64,000 nt of DNA, taken from Vandiemenella viatica. Lineage: Eukaryota; Arthropoda; Insecta; Orthoptera; Morabidae. The stretch is taken from contig CM061921.1 of assembly GCA_031002005.1 (NCBI GenBank), positions 120,992,597 to 121,056,596 on the forward strand, read 5' to 3'. The position numbers were made by a program, and so were the translations under genes. Position 1 is the first letter of the stretch; each line of letters opens with the position of its first letter. The notes beneath the pieces were generated by a model. It was not told the origin of the DNA, did not search any database, and worked only from the letters and a program-made list of their open reading frames with translations. This document shows, one piece after another, positions 11,925 to 22,330 of the stretch.

Positions 11925-11928
<4 letters not shown>

Positions 11929-12214
11929 GTGACCTGGTAGCCTGTGTGTAACTGTTCCCATGACTAATTTGTAGCATCAGAACCGTTTTCATCCTATTTT
12001 TTCCTTGCACACTCCTGCTCCTATAGGTCTGCGGTATCTTACATGAGACTCTGATTTCAGGTTAAACCTATTGCTCTTCACAGTTTCTGAATTGTCTGGT
12101 TTCTTCATCTTGCTAACAGTATTTCCCTTACTGAGTGTTATCAGCTCCCTAACATCCCCACTAAACCTACCATCTCTTCTTTCCGCCTGTATAGGCTGCA
12201 TCTGAAGGACCCTG

Positions 12215-13344
12215 AGGCCGGTCGTCCACTGGAACCGAATTTCGTCCTAACCGCATTCGTCCGAGTAACGTCGATCTCACGGCCGACCAGTTCATCAGAT
12301 TAACCTCGTCAACTGCAGCCGAATATCGTCCGACACATATTGCCAATCCGTCATTGTTGCTTCAACACCTAGCGAACTGGGTGTTTTTATAAAATATATA
12401 GTGGCTTACATTTCGTAAAAATAGACTTTACCTTGCACTCGCGAAATATTACAAGAGTCAAGGCCGTATTTAGGATGTGTAAACACTTGGGCTGAATCTG
12501 TGATGCGCGCCCTGCCCCGCAAATATTTTGAAATGCAACCTCGCATTTTATAGTTATTTTCTAACCAAAATTCTAAAATAAACATTTGAAATTTATTATT
12601 TAATTGTAGGATATTTTACTTTATCGTATCTAGAAGAATATAGAATTGTTGAGATAAAATGGAAACAATTGAAAATCATTAAGATATTCAATACAATTTA
12701 TTAACATCGCTCTGAACAATTATAGAAGATAAAGAATGCGAAGTTGAGAGTTATGTCCATGTTGCCAATTTCTCAGAAGTCAATATTTAAATTATAAGAA
12801 TAAATGAACATACAAGAAAAAAAATCAGACACAAAAAGGACAATTATAAGAAACAAACAAATTTTGTTTTTGTCATGCTGGCTCACAGGTTGCAGCCTAA
12901 ATAGCCTATGCCTAAATGCGGTCGTTAGAGAATATTCTAGTACGAAATTCAAATAATTGTCTTTACTGTACAAAATTTTAATAAAATAATTATTGTAACT
13001 GCGTAGACGCACTTGCAATAATTGTCCTTTCCGAAGATATTTTTATTAATATATTTATAGTGACTGCGTACCACCACAGTGTATGATAGAGCTTCAAAAA
13101 TACAAATCAAGATCAAGTAAAAGACTTATTTATAAGGAGCGCAAAATGCATTTGCCATTCGGCCGAATACGTCTGACTAATCCAATTTCAACAGGATCGG
13201 GATTCGGCTGTATTCGGCCGAGCAGGTCGTGTCTAGTGGACGCGTGACAATGCCTTTACGTGTCTTGGGATTAGTCGGTCATAAACGGCTACATTCGACC
13301 GAACAGTTGGTCGGACGAATTCAGTGCCAGTGGACGACCGGCCT
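12215..13344. mobile_element. Terminal-inverted-repeat DNA transposon, non-autonomous, unassigned
   Basis: A 1.13-kb element. The left end AGGCCGGTCGTCCACTGG (12215-12232) is repeated inverted at the right end (13327-13344). Both ends continue as GC-rich subterminal regions of more than 100 bp full of the degenerate motifs TTCGTCCGA and GCCGAAT, while the centre is AT-rich and without a transposase frame. Flanks are CTGA on the left and TTAA or TAA on the right, so a TTAA or 3-bp target duplication is possible but not proven. It lies within the LINE B minus track. Confidence 0.75.
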
Positions 13345-14239
13345 TAACCTTTCGCTTATCTTTCTGATGTTTTCACCCTTTTCTGAAATTTTCGTATCTT
13401 TCATACAAAGCTGACAAAGCCGTGGATAGTCCTATTTAGTTACCGTGTTCCCTCTACACTACACACCCAATGAAACCATTCGCTATCAACCTGCTATAGG
13501 CTCCACACTCACCAGGCATGATACTTCTAGTACCTTGTAACTGAGCCTTAAGTGTTGAAAACAATACAATCTTAATTGTGATTGATAAATTAGTCTAATA
13601 AAATTAATGCTATGTGTTTAACTTCATTTTTTTGTAGTAAGTCAAAGCTTTACTCCCAAATCATCCTACTGTAATTAATATGTGGATAAAAGCACCTTAA
13701 TTATGATTACTTTTTTAACTACAAAGTTGCTGTATTAATATTTTAGAAATAATTGAACAACAATATTTTACGTCAGAACAAATCAATAAATACATCCTGC
13801 TCTTATGGTTTCAAAGTTAAATCTACAACTGAATTTTAAGGATTTGTACTAATGCAGACCTTTCTCATGTGAACAATTCTTAGTCAGCAAAACCTAACAG
13901 TTAATGAAATAAATCTCAGTTTATTGTAGAGTACATCACGTACGCAACCAGAGATCAAACAGTTCGGAGCTTTTATCACATTCACTTCATTAGGAGATAA
14001 AGAAAGAAATCATCACGTAGCTGAATTTGAGGACGAGATTAAGGAACTTGAATGGAATTAGGATTAAAATTTCTGTTGTTGGTTGTTGCTGTAATATACA
14101 ATCAGAAACTGATTAGACTATTAACAGAATCATTTTGTTGGGCAAATAACATGGAAATATTGCAAGAGACTGTGTTGTTCACGTTGGGGCTCAACTGTAC
14201 TTTACTGTTTGTTACCACATTGGTTACCTCGTAGGTTGG
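13345..14239. other. Unclassified AT-rich intron sequence
   Basis: The first ~200 bp may be remaining LINE B 5' sequence. Beyond that nothing is recognised. Confidence 0.3.
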
Positions 14240-14360
14240 AACTAAGAACAATCTCCGTGTCTGCATGCTCTTCTTTTTATCTACATTAATGAATTCATCT
14301 GAGCACCACTTGCTCTGGACAGATAGAATTAGAGAACATTTAATAAGGAGAATACAGGAG

Positions 14361-14563
14361 AGGAGCTAGGCTGCCGCGAAGCTCAGCGGTAGAGCCCTTC
14401 AGGCTCACTCAGCCTGCTATCCAGTGAGTACCGTAGTGGAAACTCCGTGGGAAGGTAAAAACGGCAGGAGCGTGGCACTGACCCCGTCACAACCATTCTA
14501 GTGCCAAAGGTTGTACAGGGAGTGTGGAGCTCTACCTCCGTGAATCCTTCCCCTTCTCCTTAG
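14361..14563 (+). mobile_element. SINE-like insert with tRNA-like head
   Basis: A ~203-bp block absent from the paired repeat at 19385-19420. It has GCTCAGCGGTAGAGC, a tRNA A-box-like segment, but no good B box and no poly(A). ACAGGAG occurs on both sides (14354-14360, 14564-14570) as a possible target duplication. Confidence 0.5.
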
Positions 14564-14768
14564 ACAGGAGCAAATTCTCATACTCAACGACAACTAAGTA
14601 ATTTAAAATGTTAACTAATAAAATAATGGTTATAATTCTCGAAAACGGAAACTTCCTTGTATGCCAAATCTAATAGGACATTAGGGCTTACAATGCAATG
14701 ACTCAATAGACCACTCAATGGGACTAGTTCGTTCCTGAACACATGAAAAGGGCCAATTTGCGTGGGTG

Positions 14769-14888
14769 CAGGGTCGCATTTAAGCAAAGACTACCTAGGC
14801 TGTAGCCTAGGGCTCGCACCACAAAGATGGGGGCCTGCACCTGAGCCGGAGGGGTCTCCGTCGGGGGGGGGGGGGCATCAAAGCCCTG
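14769..14888. mobile_element. hAT-like miniature element
   Basis: A 120-bp element starting CAGGGTCGCATTTAAGC and ending AAAGCCCTG. It has short CAGGG inverted ends and a perfect 8-bp target duplication CGTGGGTG (14761-14768 and 14889-14896), the hAT hallmark. A run of 12 G near its right end. No coding capacity. Confidence 0.82.
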
Positions 14889-15269
14889 CGTGGGTGAATG
14901 ACTAGTTTTGATGGTCTCGTGTATGCGTTAGAGGCTTCCACTGCTGTCTTTATCATGGAGTAGTGATGATACGTCACATGCGTTACTACACATACTTTGC
15001 TGCACTTTTAAACACGTGTCGCAATGGTACTTGTTCACTGAACTTGACTAAAAATATAGTTCCTCTTGAATCATGTAGCTTGAAGTACGACGCAAGATAA
15101 GATGATCCAGTTGTCAACGCGCCAAAAGTCCACTCCCACCCTCGAAGAAAACTTGGTTTGCAGTTTTCCCTGGACTTCCATCCCCTACCAAGAGATTACG
15201 TTTATTTTTATGAAGACCTATACGTATAACTTGTGCTGGCTTATATTTTTCAGCCGGTGTACACATTTA

Positions 15270-16601
15270 CGAGGAGGTACCCAAAAATAACGGGAATAGC
15301 ATTGTCGTGGGCGGAGCTTGTGTAGTACACGTTTCTACCGCTAGGCGTTTATAGCGCAACTCATTGTCAGTTCAGTGCCACCTGTGTAGTCGACACAGCG
15401 TGTTCTGTTAATCTGCAGTGATTGTTTTTGCTAGCGCCGTTTTGTTATTGTTTCGTTTTTGATGATGGTAAATTTAAGTGAACAACGTGCAGCTGCGAAA
15501 TTTTCTTTTCTACTCAGTAATAAGGCTGCTGTAACTGTTTTAATGTTGAAAACAGCTTACAAAGATGACGCTATGAAAAAAAACTAAAGTGTACGTGTGG
15601 TTCACTCGGTTTAAAAATGGCGATATCGATTGATGACAAACCTCGTTCTGGACGTCCATCAACTGCCCGAATCGACGAAAATGTTGAAAAAATTGAGAGC
15701 TTATTCTCTCAGACCGTCGACAGACAATTGATCAACTGTCAGAGGTTAGTGGTTATCTTGGAGCTCGGTTCAGCGAATTTTAACTGAAGATTTGGGAATT
15801 AAATGGGTTGCTGCCAAGTTTGTTCCTCGGACTCTGATTGACAATAAAAAAGAACGTCGAGCTGAAATATGTCGTGCTTTGAAACAACAGCTTGAAATTG
15901 ATCCAGATTTTCTGTCAAAGGTCACCAGTCTGGTGATGAGTCATGGTGCTATGATTACGACCCAGAAACAAACCAACAGTCAAGCCAATGGAAGACGTCA
16001 CTGTCAACCCGTCCAAAACAATGTCGTCAAGTCGAATCCAACATCAAAATCAATGCTCATTTGCTTTTTTGATGCCAAGGGCGTAGTTCATTCAGAGTTT
16101 GCTCCCCCACATCATGCCGTTAATAAAACCTTTTATTTGGAAGTTTTAATAAGATTACGCAACAGTGTACGTCAAAACACGCTTGATTTGTGGCAGACAA
16201 GAGACTGGTTCTTCCACCGCGACAATACACCTACACACACAGCTGTCTCTGTTAGGGAGTTTTTGACTAAAAATTGCATGGTTCCGCTGCCTCGCGCACC
16301 TTAATCGCCTGACCTGGCTGCGTGCGACTTTTTCTTAATTCCACGCATGAAAAGGGGCATGAAAGGACACCAATTTGACAACATTGTAGAAGACAAGAAA
16401 TAAAAGAAGGAGGAGCTGTCAGTCATTTCTAAAGATGACTACAGAAAATGTTTCGAACGGTGGAAACACCGGTGGGACAAATTTATTAGTTGTAATGGAG
16501 AGTATTTTGAAGGGGATTAGGTTGTTTTGTAAAAAAAAAAAATTTGAAAATATATAGCTTTTAAAAAATAATTCCGGTTTTCTTCTGGGTACCCCGTCGT
16601 A
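15270..16601 (+). mobile_element. Mariner transposon with both ends
   Basis: 1,332 bp, the usual mariner size. Inverted ends CGAGGAGGTACCCA (15270 on) and CGACGGGGTACCCA (reverse of 16588-16601), continuing with matches to about 29 bp. TA lies on both sides (15268-15269; 16602-16603). It carries one broken transposase gene. Confidence 0.93.
15462..16520 (+). pseudogene. Mariner transposase, broken
   Basis: A DDE/D transposase of the IS630-Tc1-mariner group, which would cut and paste the surrounding 1.3-kb element at TA sites. The start ATGATGGTAAATTTAAGTG gives VNLSEQRAAAKF, then a frame with a stop soon after (DDAMKKN). The helix-turn-helix end is visible as SVQRILTEDLGIKWVAAKFVP. The first catalytic segment is frameshifted (GDESWCY lies in another frame). 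Later, FHRDNTPTHTA holds the second Asp and SPDLAACDFF the third after an in-frame stop, fitting the mariner DD34D spacing. The C-terminus reads WDKFISCNGEYFEGD before the stop. At least three stops and frameshifts mean it is dead. Confidence 0.9.
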
Positions 16602-17150
16602 TTTTACTAGGATCTATGCATTTATATTGGAATGAAGCATTTATTGGTTTCAGGGTTTTAGGGATTCCAACTGACAACCAACATTTATTACGTAGAAACC
16701 TTTTCTTCAGGAATTTTTGGCCTCCCAGAAATTTTTAGTATGACTAGTAACAACCATGTTTTCCCTCAATCTTTTATTAAGAAAACAACTTTGCTGAAGA
16801 AACTTGCCTTCTCGCATTTGTCTACATCGATTGAATTCCGATGAACCATTCAGTTCCCTCGTACCGCTGTGATAGTCTTTATGTATATTCTGCTGTTGTG
16901 TTAACCTTTTGGGTTTGTTTCTTGGCCGCCTCGTATTCGCCGCTACCTGCTCGGGTAAGACGGGACACTTTGTGGGTTACCGCGATTTGGATATTGCTGA
17001 ACCATCATATTTTCTAAATTAACATCTTACATTGCCCTGTATATTTTCGGACACTGAATATCTTATTGCATTCTTATTAATATCGTTGCCTATCCATCAG
17101 GAATGTTCATTAATGTAGTACAAACAATGATCCTTTGTCTCACGTAAAAC

Positions 17151-17386
17151 CGAGCGTGGTGGGTGACTGGTTAACGCTTTGAACTCGCTTTCGGGAGGAC
17201 GCCGGTTCGAATCCCCATCCGCGCATCTAGATTTGGGGTTTCTATGGTTTCCCCAAACCACTCCAGGCGAATGCCTAGATGCTTCCTTTAAAAATCCCAT
17301 GGCCGAATTCCTTTCCGTTCCTTGTCCTCAGTCCCATCCCGCCTCTAGTGACCTTGACGTCGACGAGGCGTAAAGCCATAGGTCTG
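17151..17386 (+). mobile_element. SINE B, copy 2
   Basis: Full tRNA-like head with TGGTTAACGCTTTGAAC and B box GGTTCGAATCC, body TTTGGGGTTTCTATGG and 3' end GACGAGGCGTAAAGCCATA. No long poly(A). Flanked by ACGTAAAAC at 17142-17150 and 17387-17395, a 9-bp target duplication. Confidence 0.92.
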
Positions 17387-18379
17387 ACGTAAAACTAGAT
17401 GGACCTGATTGCATCCCATGGTTCTGCTACTCAGAGATCACATTTATGGTTACACAGCTTATATGTGGTGCTTCTTATACCTTCGCTTTCAACCTTTGTT
17501 CCAATCCGTTCCATCGCCTCATTCTGAGCACGCCATTTCCGATTATAATCTTTTTCTTTCGCTGTATGGGACGAACAATTACTTTTTTCTACTCGCAGAG
17601 CAAGTTCAAGATCATATAATAATTCCCATATTTATTCATTTGCAACAGATTTTCCACCGTGGTCACGGTCATGGAATTTAGATGGCGTCGAATTTTTTGT
17701 TAGAAATTGGATCTTAAAACTGTGATTATTTCGCTTTTCGCCAAAGCATCACTGAAACAACTAAATTTGAAGTGTAGACGCTCATAGAACTTCCATCTTT
17801 CCATCGTACCACCCCATGAAAATTTTCAGTTTGACTCAATTTTCTCCAACCAATACATCTTCAAGAACAGCGAGTAGAAATCATTGCGGCGCATTTTCGA
17901 AGTCCAAGTTACATCAAACCATTTTTTAACTTCATTATGCATGCCTATCAGACTGTTAAAAGTTTCCTTTCCACGGTGGTGTTTTTAACAACGAAATAAT
18001 TATCCACTTCCCACAAAAATGCATTGGCGCTCTTTCCCCTCTGCCTACCAAATTCCGGGGCATCGACAATTCCAGATTTACATATCCAGCTATTAGTGTA
18101 ATGTGCGCGGGGTTTGCTTGGCTAACTCAACAATCTTTTAAAGAATCTCATTGCACGTTTCTTCCAATGAAACTTTTAGATTACACTTCCCGCCGGTTCG
18201 GAGAGGTACAACACCATACCACCTTCTACCACATGGTCTCCTCTCTCCATCTACTTCACTAGTTATACCCTAGGGAAACAGATGTCAACACTTTACTTCC
18301 TCCATTAATGTAGCGCCCAAGGCTTAAAACTCTGCCGAGCCTATTCACTTGGGTTCCTTTTTGCAATCTTACAAGTTAT

Positions 18380-18730
18380 TTATGACATTGTTTCTTCGAC
18401 GATTGTTATGTCACGTTTGGACCTTAGAATTTGTGCCACTAGATCATCTTGCACAAGTTCAATCTCTGTACATTTTGTCACGATTTCTTCTGTCACATTG
18501 CGTGAGATTTTAACTTCCGTTTGTAAATTGTTTTTAATTTCTTCAACATACGTTTCTGTCTCGGTTTGCAAATCAGTCATCTGGCTCTCATTCTCATTAG
18601 CCAGTTTCTCGTATGTGCCCTTCAATGTCTCAATTGTTTCGTTGCTGAACATTTGAATTTAAACGTTCGTCCTGTTTTTCAAACCGTTCATCGATTATAG
18701 TCATCTTTGTTTCTGATTTTGCATCCATCT
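18380..18730 (-). pseudogene. Coiled-coil protein fragment, gag-like
   Basis: The open frame at 18652-18380 encodes 90 residues with strong heptad character, rich in Glu, Lys, Thr and Asn (for example TETETYVEEIKNNLQTE and RNVTEEIVTKCTEIE). An upstream frame on the same strand begins MDAKSETKMTIIDERFEKQD and runs into this one after a frameshift. Such long coiled coils head the gag protein of many insect Gypsy-type elements, and its place between two direct repeats fits that. No nucleocapsid Cys-His box is visible. A host coiled-coil pseudogene is the alternative. Confidence 0.4.
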
Positions 18731-19284
18731 TCTGGAATTGCCTCTAGAAGAATTATTCCATCAATGCGAGCATGCTTAAGTTAATTGGAACAGCTTGCAA
18801 CTGAATTTGGGTGTAATTTTCGGATCTCAATCGTCTTTGAATTGACCACGGGATTGTCCCCATTTGTTTACCGTAACACCCAGCCTGTACACAGTGGCAT
18901 GAAATAAACAAATAATTAAATAATCGAAACATTTTCCCGGCAGTTATTGATTTCCCAATTAAAATTTTTTGAAACATATGTAATCCCATATAATCGAGAC
19001 AAAACAACACAACGAGTTCAATCGCCGTCTAGGGGGGTGAGGGGAGCCTGTTATTCCTGGCATCTGAAATTAATATTGTGCATCTTACACATTATATATC
19101 TCCAGCCGTGTGATCAATACTGCTTCTGAAATACATAACATTTCTCCAAAAGCGTATTCGAAATTATGGATTCCATCAAAAACTAGTTACTGATTCGAAA
19201 AACCATTTTAATAAAGCCAGTAAACATAAAAAATACCTCTGTACCAAGAACGATTTATCAATTTTAACAACAATTTACTTTTGT

Positions 19285-19850
19285 TTTAGTCTGTGAATGG
19301 AGATCTCCATGTCTGCATGCTCTTCTTTTTATCTACATTAATGAATTTATTTGGGTGCCACTTGCTCTATATAGCTATAATTAAAGATCGGTTAATCAGA
19401 AGTTAACTGTCATACTCAAAGACAGCTCAGTAATTTAAGATGTTAACAAAATGAATTTATTATAATTCTCAAAAAAGGAACACTTCCTTTATGTCAAATT
19501 AATTGGGGCTTTACAATGCAATTGAATAAAATAAATGACTTGGGATATCAGAGAATATGATTATATGGCTGGTAGGCATAGTTTGGCTGGATGACGGCTC
19601 CCTCACCCAACTCCACTTTCAGCTCATGTAACTGAAGTTCAAACTCGCAAGCTTATAAGCCATACTATAAAAACTCTGTAGCACTTTTAAACACGTGGAA
19701 CAATGTTTAGCGAAACGTATCTCAATGCAGACAAAGCTGAGCAAGATGACGCCTCTTGTATTATGCACCCTGAAGTCCGCTGTAAGAAATGATAGCCTTC
19801 CCCTCCGAGAAAACTTCGTTTGCAGTTTTTATTATTGCGCCAGGGAAATT
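19285..19850 (-). repeat. Probable LTR, right copy
   Basis: Direct-repeat partner of 14240-15180, without the SINE-like and hAT-like inserts. Includes a possible TATA-like ACTATAAAAACTCTG at about 19663-19677. Ends are not sharply defined; I did not find a primer-binding site. Confidence 0.5.
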
Positions 19851-20013
19851 GGACAACCCAGTCGTCGTAGAAATCGGCGCTCTCCAATAAATATGCATAA
19901 CAAAGAGGGAAAAAAAATCATATTAGCACGCTGAGAAAATAGTCTTTGTATAGGCTGCTATTCGTTGAGTGCCTCTCACTCTCTCTACGTACACATCTTG
20001 TCCGTTTGTTGAC

Positions 20014-20260
20014 TTGGCACCGAGCGTGGTTGCGAAGTGGTTAACGCTCTGGCCTCGCATTCGGAAGGACGCCGGTTCGAATCCCCGTCTGGGCATCCAG
20101 ATTTGGGTTTTCCATGGTTTCACCAAATCACTCCAGGAAAATGCCAGGATGCTTCTTTCAAAAGGCCATTGCCGAATTCCTTCCAGTTCCTTGCCCCCCC
20201 GTTCCAATCTCGTCTCTAATGACCTCGGCGAATGCGAGGTGTAAATCTATATATATAAAA
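20014..20260 (+). mobile_element. SINE B, copy 3
   Basis: Head CGAGCGTGGTTGCGAAGTGG, B box GGTTCGAATCC, body CCAGATTTGGGTTTTCCATGG and 3' end CGAGGTGTAAATC, ending in a short TA repeat instead of poly(A). TGTTGAC occurs at 20007-20013 and 20261-20267, a possible target duplication. Confidence 0.88.
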
Positions 20261-20679
20261 TGTTGACATTGCCATTTTTGGGATGTCTGGGCTTACTCCC
20301 TCTTTCTCCCTCATATAATCTAGTTGTTGGAAATGTTTACAGTCACTCGAAACCTTCCACACCCTTTCAAAAGTGCCGCACTCCTTTAGCCTAGCCCGAC
20401 ACTATAGGCAATTGGTCTTTGGAATGCAGGCAACCTGCAGCCGAAATGTTGACTTGAACTATGTCTTAATATTGATTACGATAAAAATCGTAATAACACT
20501 TGTATTGTCCAGTAACTGGTACATTGCAAGGCATATCTCAAATTATTTCATACCTGAAATTTATACCAATAATTCTGATTATGTAATGCAGAAGCGCTGT
20601 AACACAGAGTACAAATGCACTGCAATCAATACGAAAAAAAAGCTGGATATACAAAATAAATATTAATACAAACAAAATA
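20261..20679. other. Unclassified sequence
   Basis: AT-rich. One open frame at 20373-20666 has no recognisable similarity. Nothing further seen. Confidence 0.3.
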
Positions 20680-20850
20680 AAATATGTCATAGATTGCTTG
20701 AATAGTGGAAAATGGTAGGAAGTGTTTACTACACTGGGTGTTAATAAAATTGAATCATTTCTAAATATGTTTCAAATATTTGTTGATGGATGTTTTAAGG
20801 AAGTGAAAGTTGGTAACATGCCAAGTAAAAAACTATGGAAGATGGGGGCT
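20680..20850 (+). mobile_element. LINE A copy 3, first fragment
   Basis: Aligns to 59070-59240 of the plus copy, with shared blocks such as TCATAGATTGCTTGAATA versus TCATAGATTCCTTAAATA and GTTAATAAAATTGAATC. This is the linker between endonuclease and RT. It is lost after about 20850. Confidence 0.7.
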
Positions 20851-22330
20851 ATGTAGAACAATATGCGTGCTTTGGGGTAAAGCAGAGCTAATGTTCCAAC
20901 TTTAAGAATAATGAGAATGATCGTCGCCTCTGCGGTCGTCACACATTTGATATAAACCCCTCAAACGTGAAAAGGATTGATTAAAAGAAAACACTGTAAA
21001 CTATTCATAGTTCCATAAGTAATTATAATCTTCCAAAATGTTCTCCTACAGTACCAGATTCCAGAGTTTTCGATAAGGCTATCAGACAAACAGTTCCATA
21101 GATGATTTGCAGGTAAAAAACACTACGGCATTATGAGTATATACTACAGCTACCGCCAGCAACACACGAGCTGACCGAAAGAATGCCCGCTAGCCATGGT
21201 GGCTGCCCAGGGTCGGATCCAGGATTTTGGTTTGGGAAGGGCTTGAGCGGACTTTGGTTTGGGGGGGGGGCTTGGCTTCAGTGGATTTTGGCTGGGGTGG
21301 GCTTGCCTTTAGTGGATTTTGGCTTGGGGGGGGGGGCTTGAGTCGGGCAAAAGTTAATATTTATAGTCTCCTCGGGCCTCAAATCCGTAGAGATTTTTAG
21401 GTCCTTAAAAAAAAAAAAGTCTCCAAAATTACAATGTCGGAGATGAACCTAGATACTTTTGGGGGGGGCTTAAGCCCCCTAGCCCCCCCCTGGATCCTGG
21501 ATCCGCCCCTGTGGCTGCCATCTACTTATTGAATCGATTGATTTTGTGACGTCAGCTCAAAACTTTGATAATTAATATCTCAATAAGAGTTTAATATCTT
21601 AAATAGTAATTAACGTATGGGCTTCCTGGTAGTTTTTCTACCTGTATTAACCTAACTTGGTCCTTAAAGAGGATTCTATTGAATTAATTCCAAATTATCT
21701 CATGTCATCAGTCTTGGCGCATTTTCCAATAATCACCACAATAAATGTCGAAAATCTTAATTATCCTGTAATGTTCTTAAACTTTCTAGTGAAATCTATG
21801 TATCATTTTAACCCAATTGATTTTGTCTATCTTCTGAAATTAATTTCTTGCAGCGACCTAATTTATTTTAGATTTTGATTTCTTGTATTAATTAAAAATC
21901 CTAATTATACTTTCCCTAATTAATTAACATTACGTTCTGAATATTCTAGAGGATGCTGACTACAACTCTTGATCAAAACTTTGCTGTAACTTTTCACGTT
22001 TACTAGTTATTTCAAATTTTCGGTTTGTTCCTTCTGACCTTGTGGGTTAACAACATCAACTAATCAAAATATCCTCTAAACTAAATTTTTAAAATGCTCC
22101 CAATAAGGAGTTTTAGCAGTAGAAGTGAATGCAACAAGAACCGTTGTGCTTGAAAACCTCCTCTAACTGAAATTTCTATCTTCCACACAGGCAGCGTTGA
22201 AATCTGACTCAGAAGTGTTTCACTACTAGAAATGACTGGTAGAAATGCTTTACTGTATTCCCTCTGCACGTTAAATCTGTTATAAAATGATTTTAATAAG
22301 CTAATAGATATATTATAACTACAAAAAGTA
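20851..22330. other. Interruption of LINE A copy 3
   Basis: LINE A similarity is lost between these points. It holds the hAT-like element at 21208-21511; the rest (including the frame at 21657-21878) is unassigned AT-rich sequence. Confidence 0.35.
21208..21511. mobile_element. hAT-like miniature element with G-rich minisatellite
   Basis: 304 bp. Ends CAGGGTCGGATCCAGGAT and, reversed from the right, CAGGGGCGGATCCAGGAT; perfect 8-bp target duplication TGGCTGCC (21200-21207 and 21512-21519). The left half contains about four tandem units of roughly 25-35 bp beginning GATTTTGG and followed by G-runs of up to 10. Confidence 0.9.

Larger units (their letters stand above)
10380..12214 (-). mobile_element. 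LINE B 5' part (ORF1 region), interrupted
   Basis: Between insertions the minus strand keeps short frames, for example 11372-11187 (MLMFDGEKLNAKEIIEGDKI) and 12201-11989 (RRDGRFSGDVREL, then SESHVRYRRPIGAG). Position in the minus track upstream of endonuclease sequence suggests LINE B ORF1 and 5' region. An unrelated GC-richer block at about 10505-10950 interrupts it. Assignment is by position, so moderate. Confidence 0.45.
14240..15269 (-). repeat. Probable LTR, left copy (interrupted)
   Basis: Shares blocks in the same order and orientation with 19290-19850: GTCTGCATGCTCTTCTTTTT (14261/19311), CTACATTAATGAATT, TAATTTAA(A/G)ATGTTAAC, and CACTTTTAAACACGTG (15005/19682). These two direct repeats bracket about 4 kb, fitting an old LTR retrotransposon. 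Orientation is inferred from the minus-strand coiled-coil frame between them. It is interrupted by a SINE-like insert and a hAT-like element, and the mariner adjoins it. Confidence 0.55.
16604..19284 (-). mobile_element. Internal region of an old LTR retrotransposon (probable)
   Basis: Lies between the two direct repeats. The one clear coding stretch is the minus-strand coiled-coil frame at 18380-18730. The rest, including 16604-17140 and 17400-18370, is too decayed to assign to protease, RT or integrase. It contains SINE B copy 2. Confidence 0.4.

Noticed and set aside
12211..13348. piggyBac assignment from TTAA at the right edge
   Set aside because: The left flank is CTGA and the terminal sequence does not start CCC; one TTAA is not enough, so the superfamily was left open.
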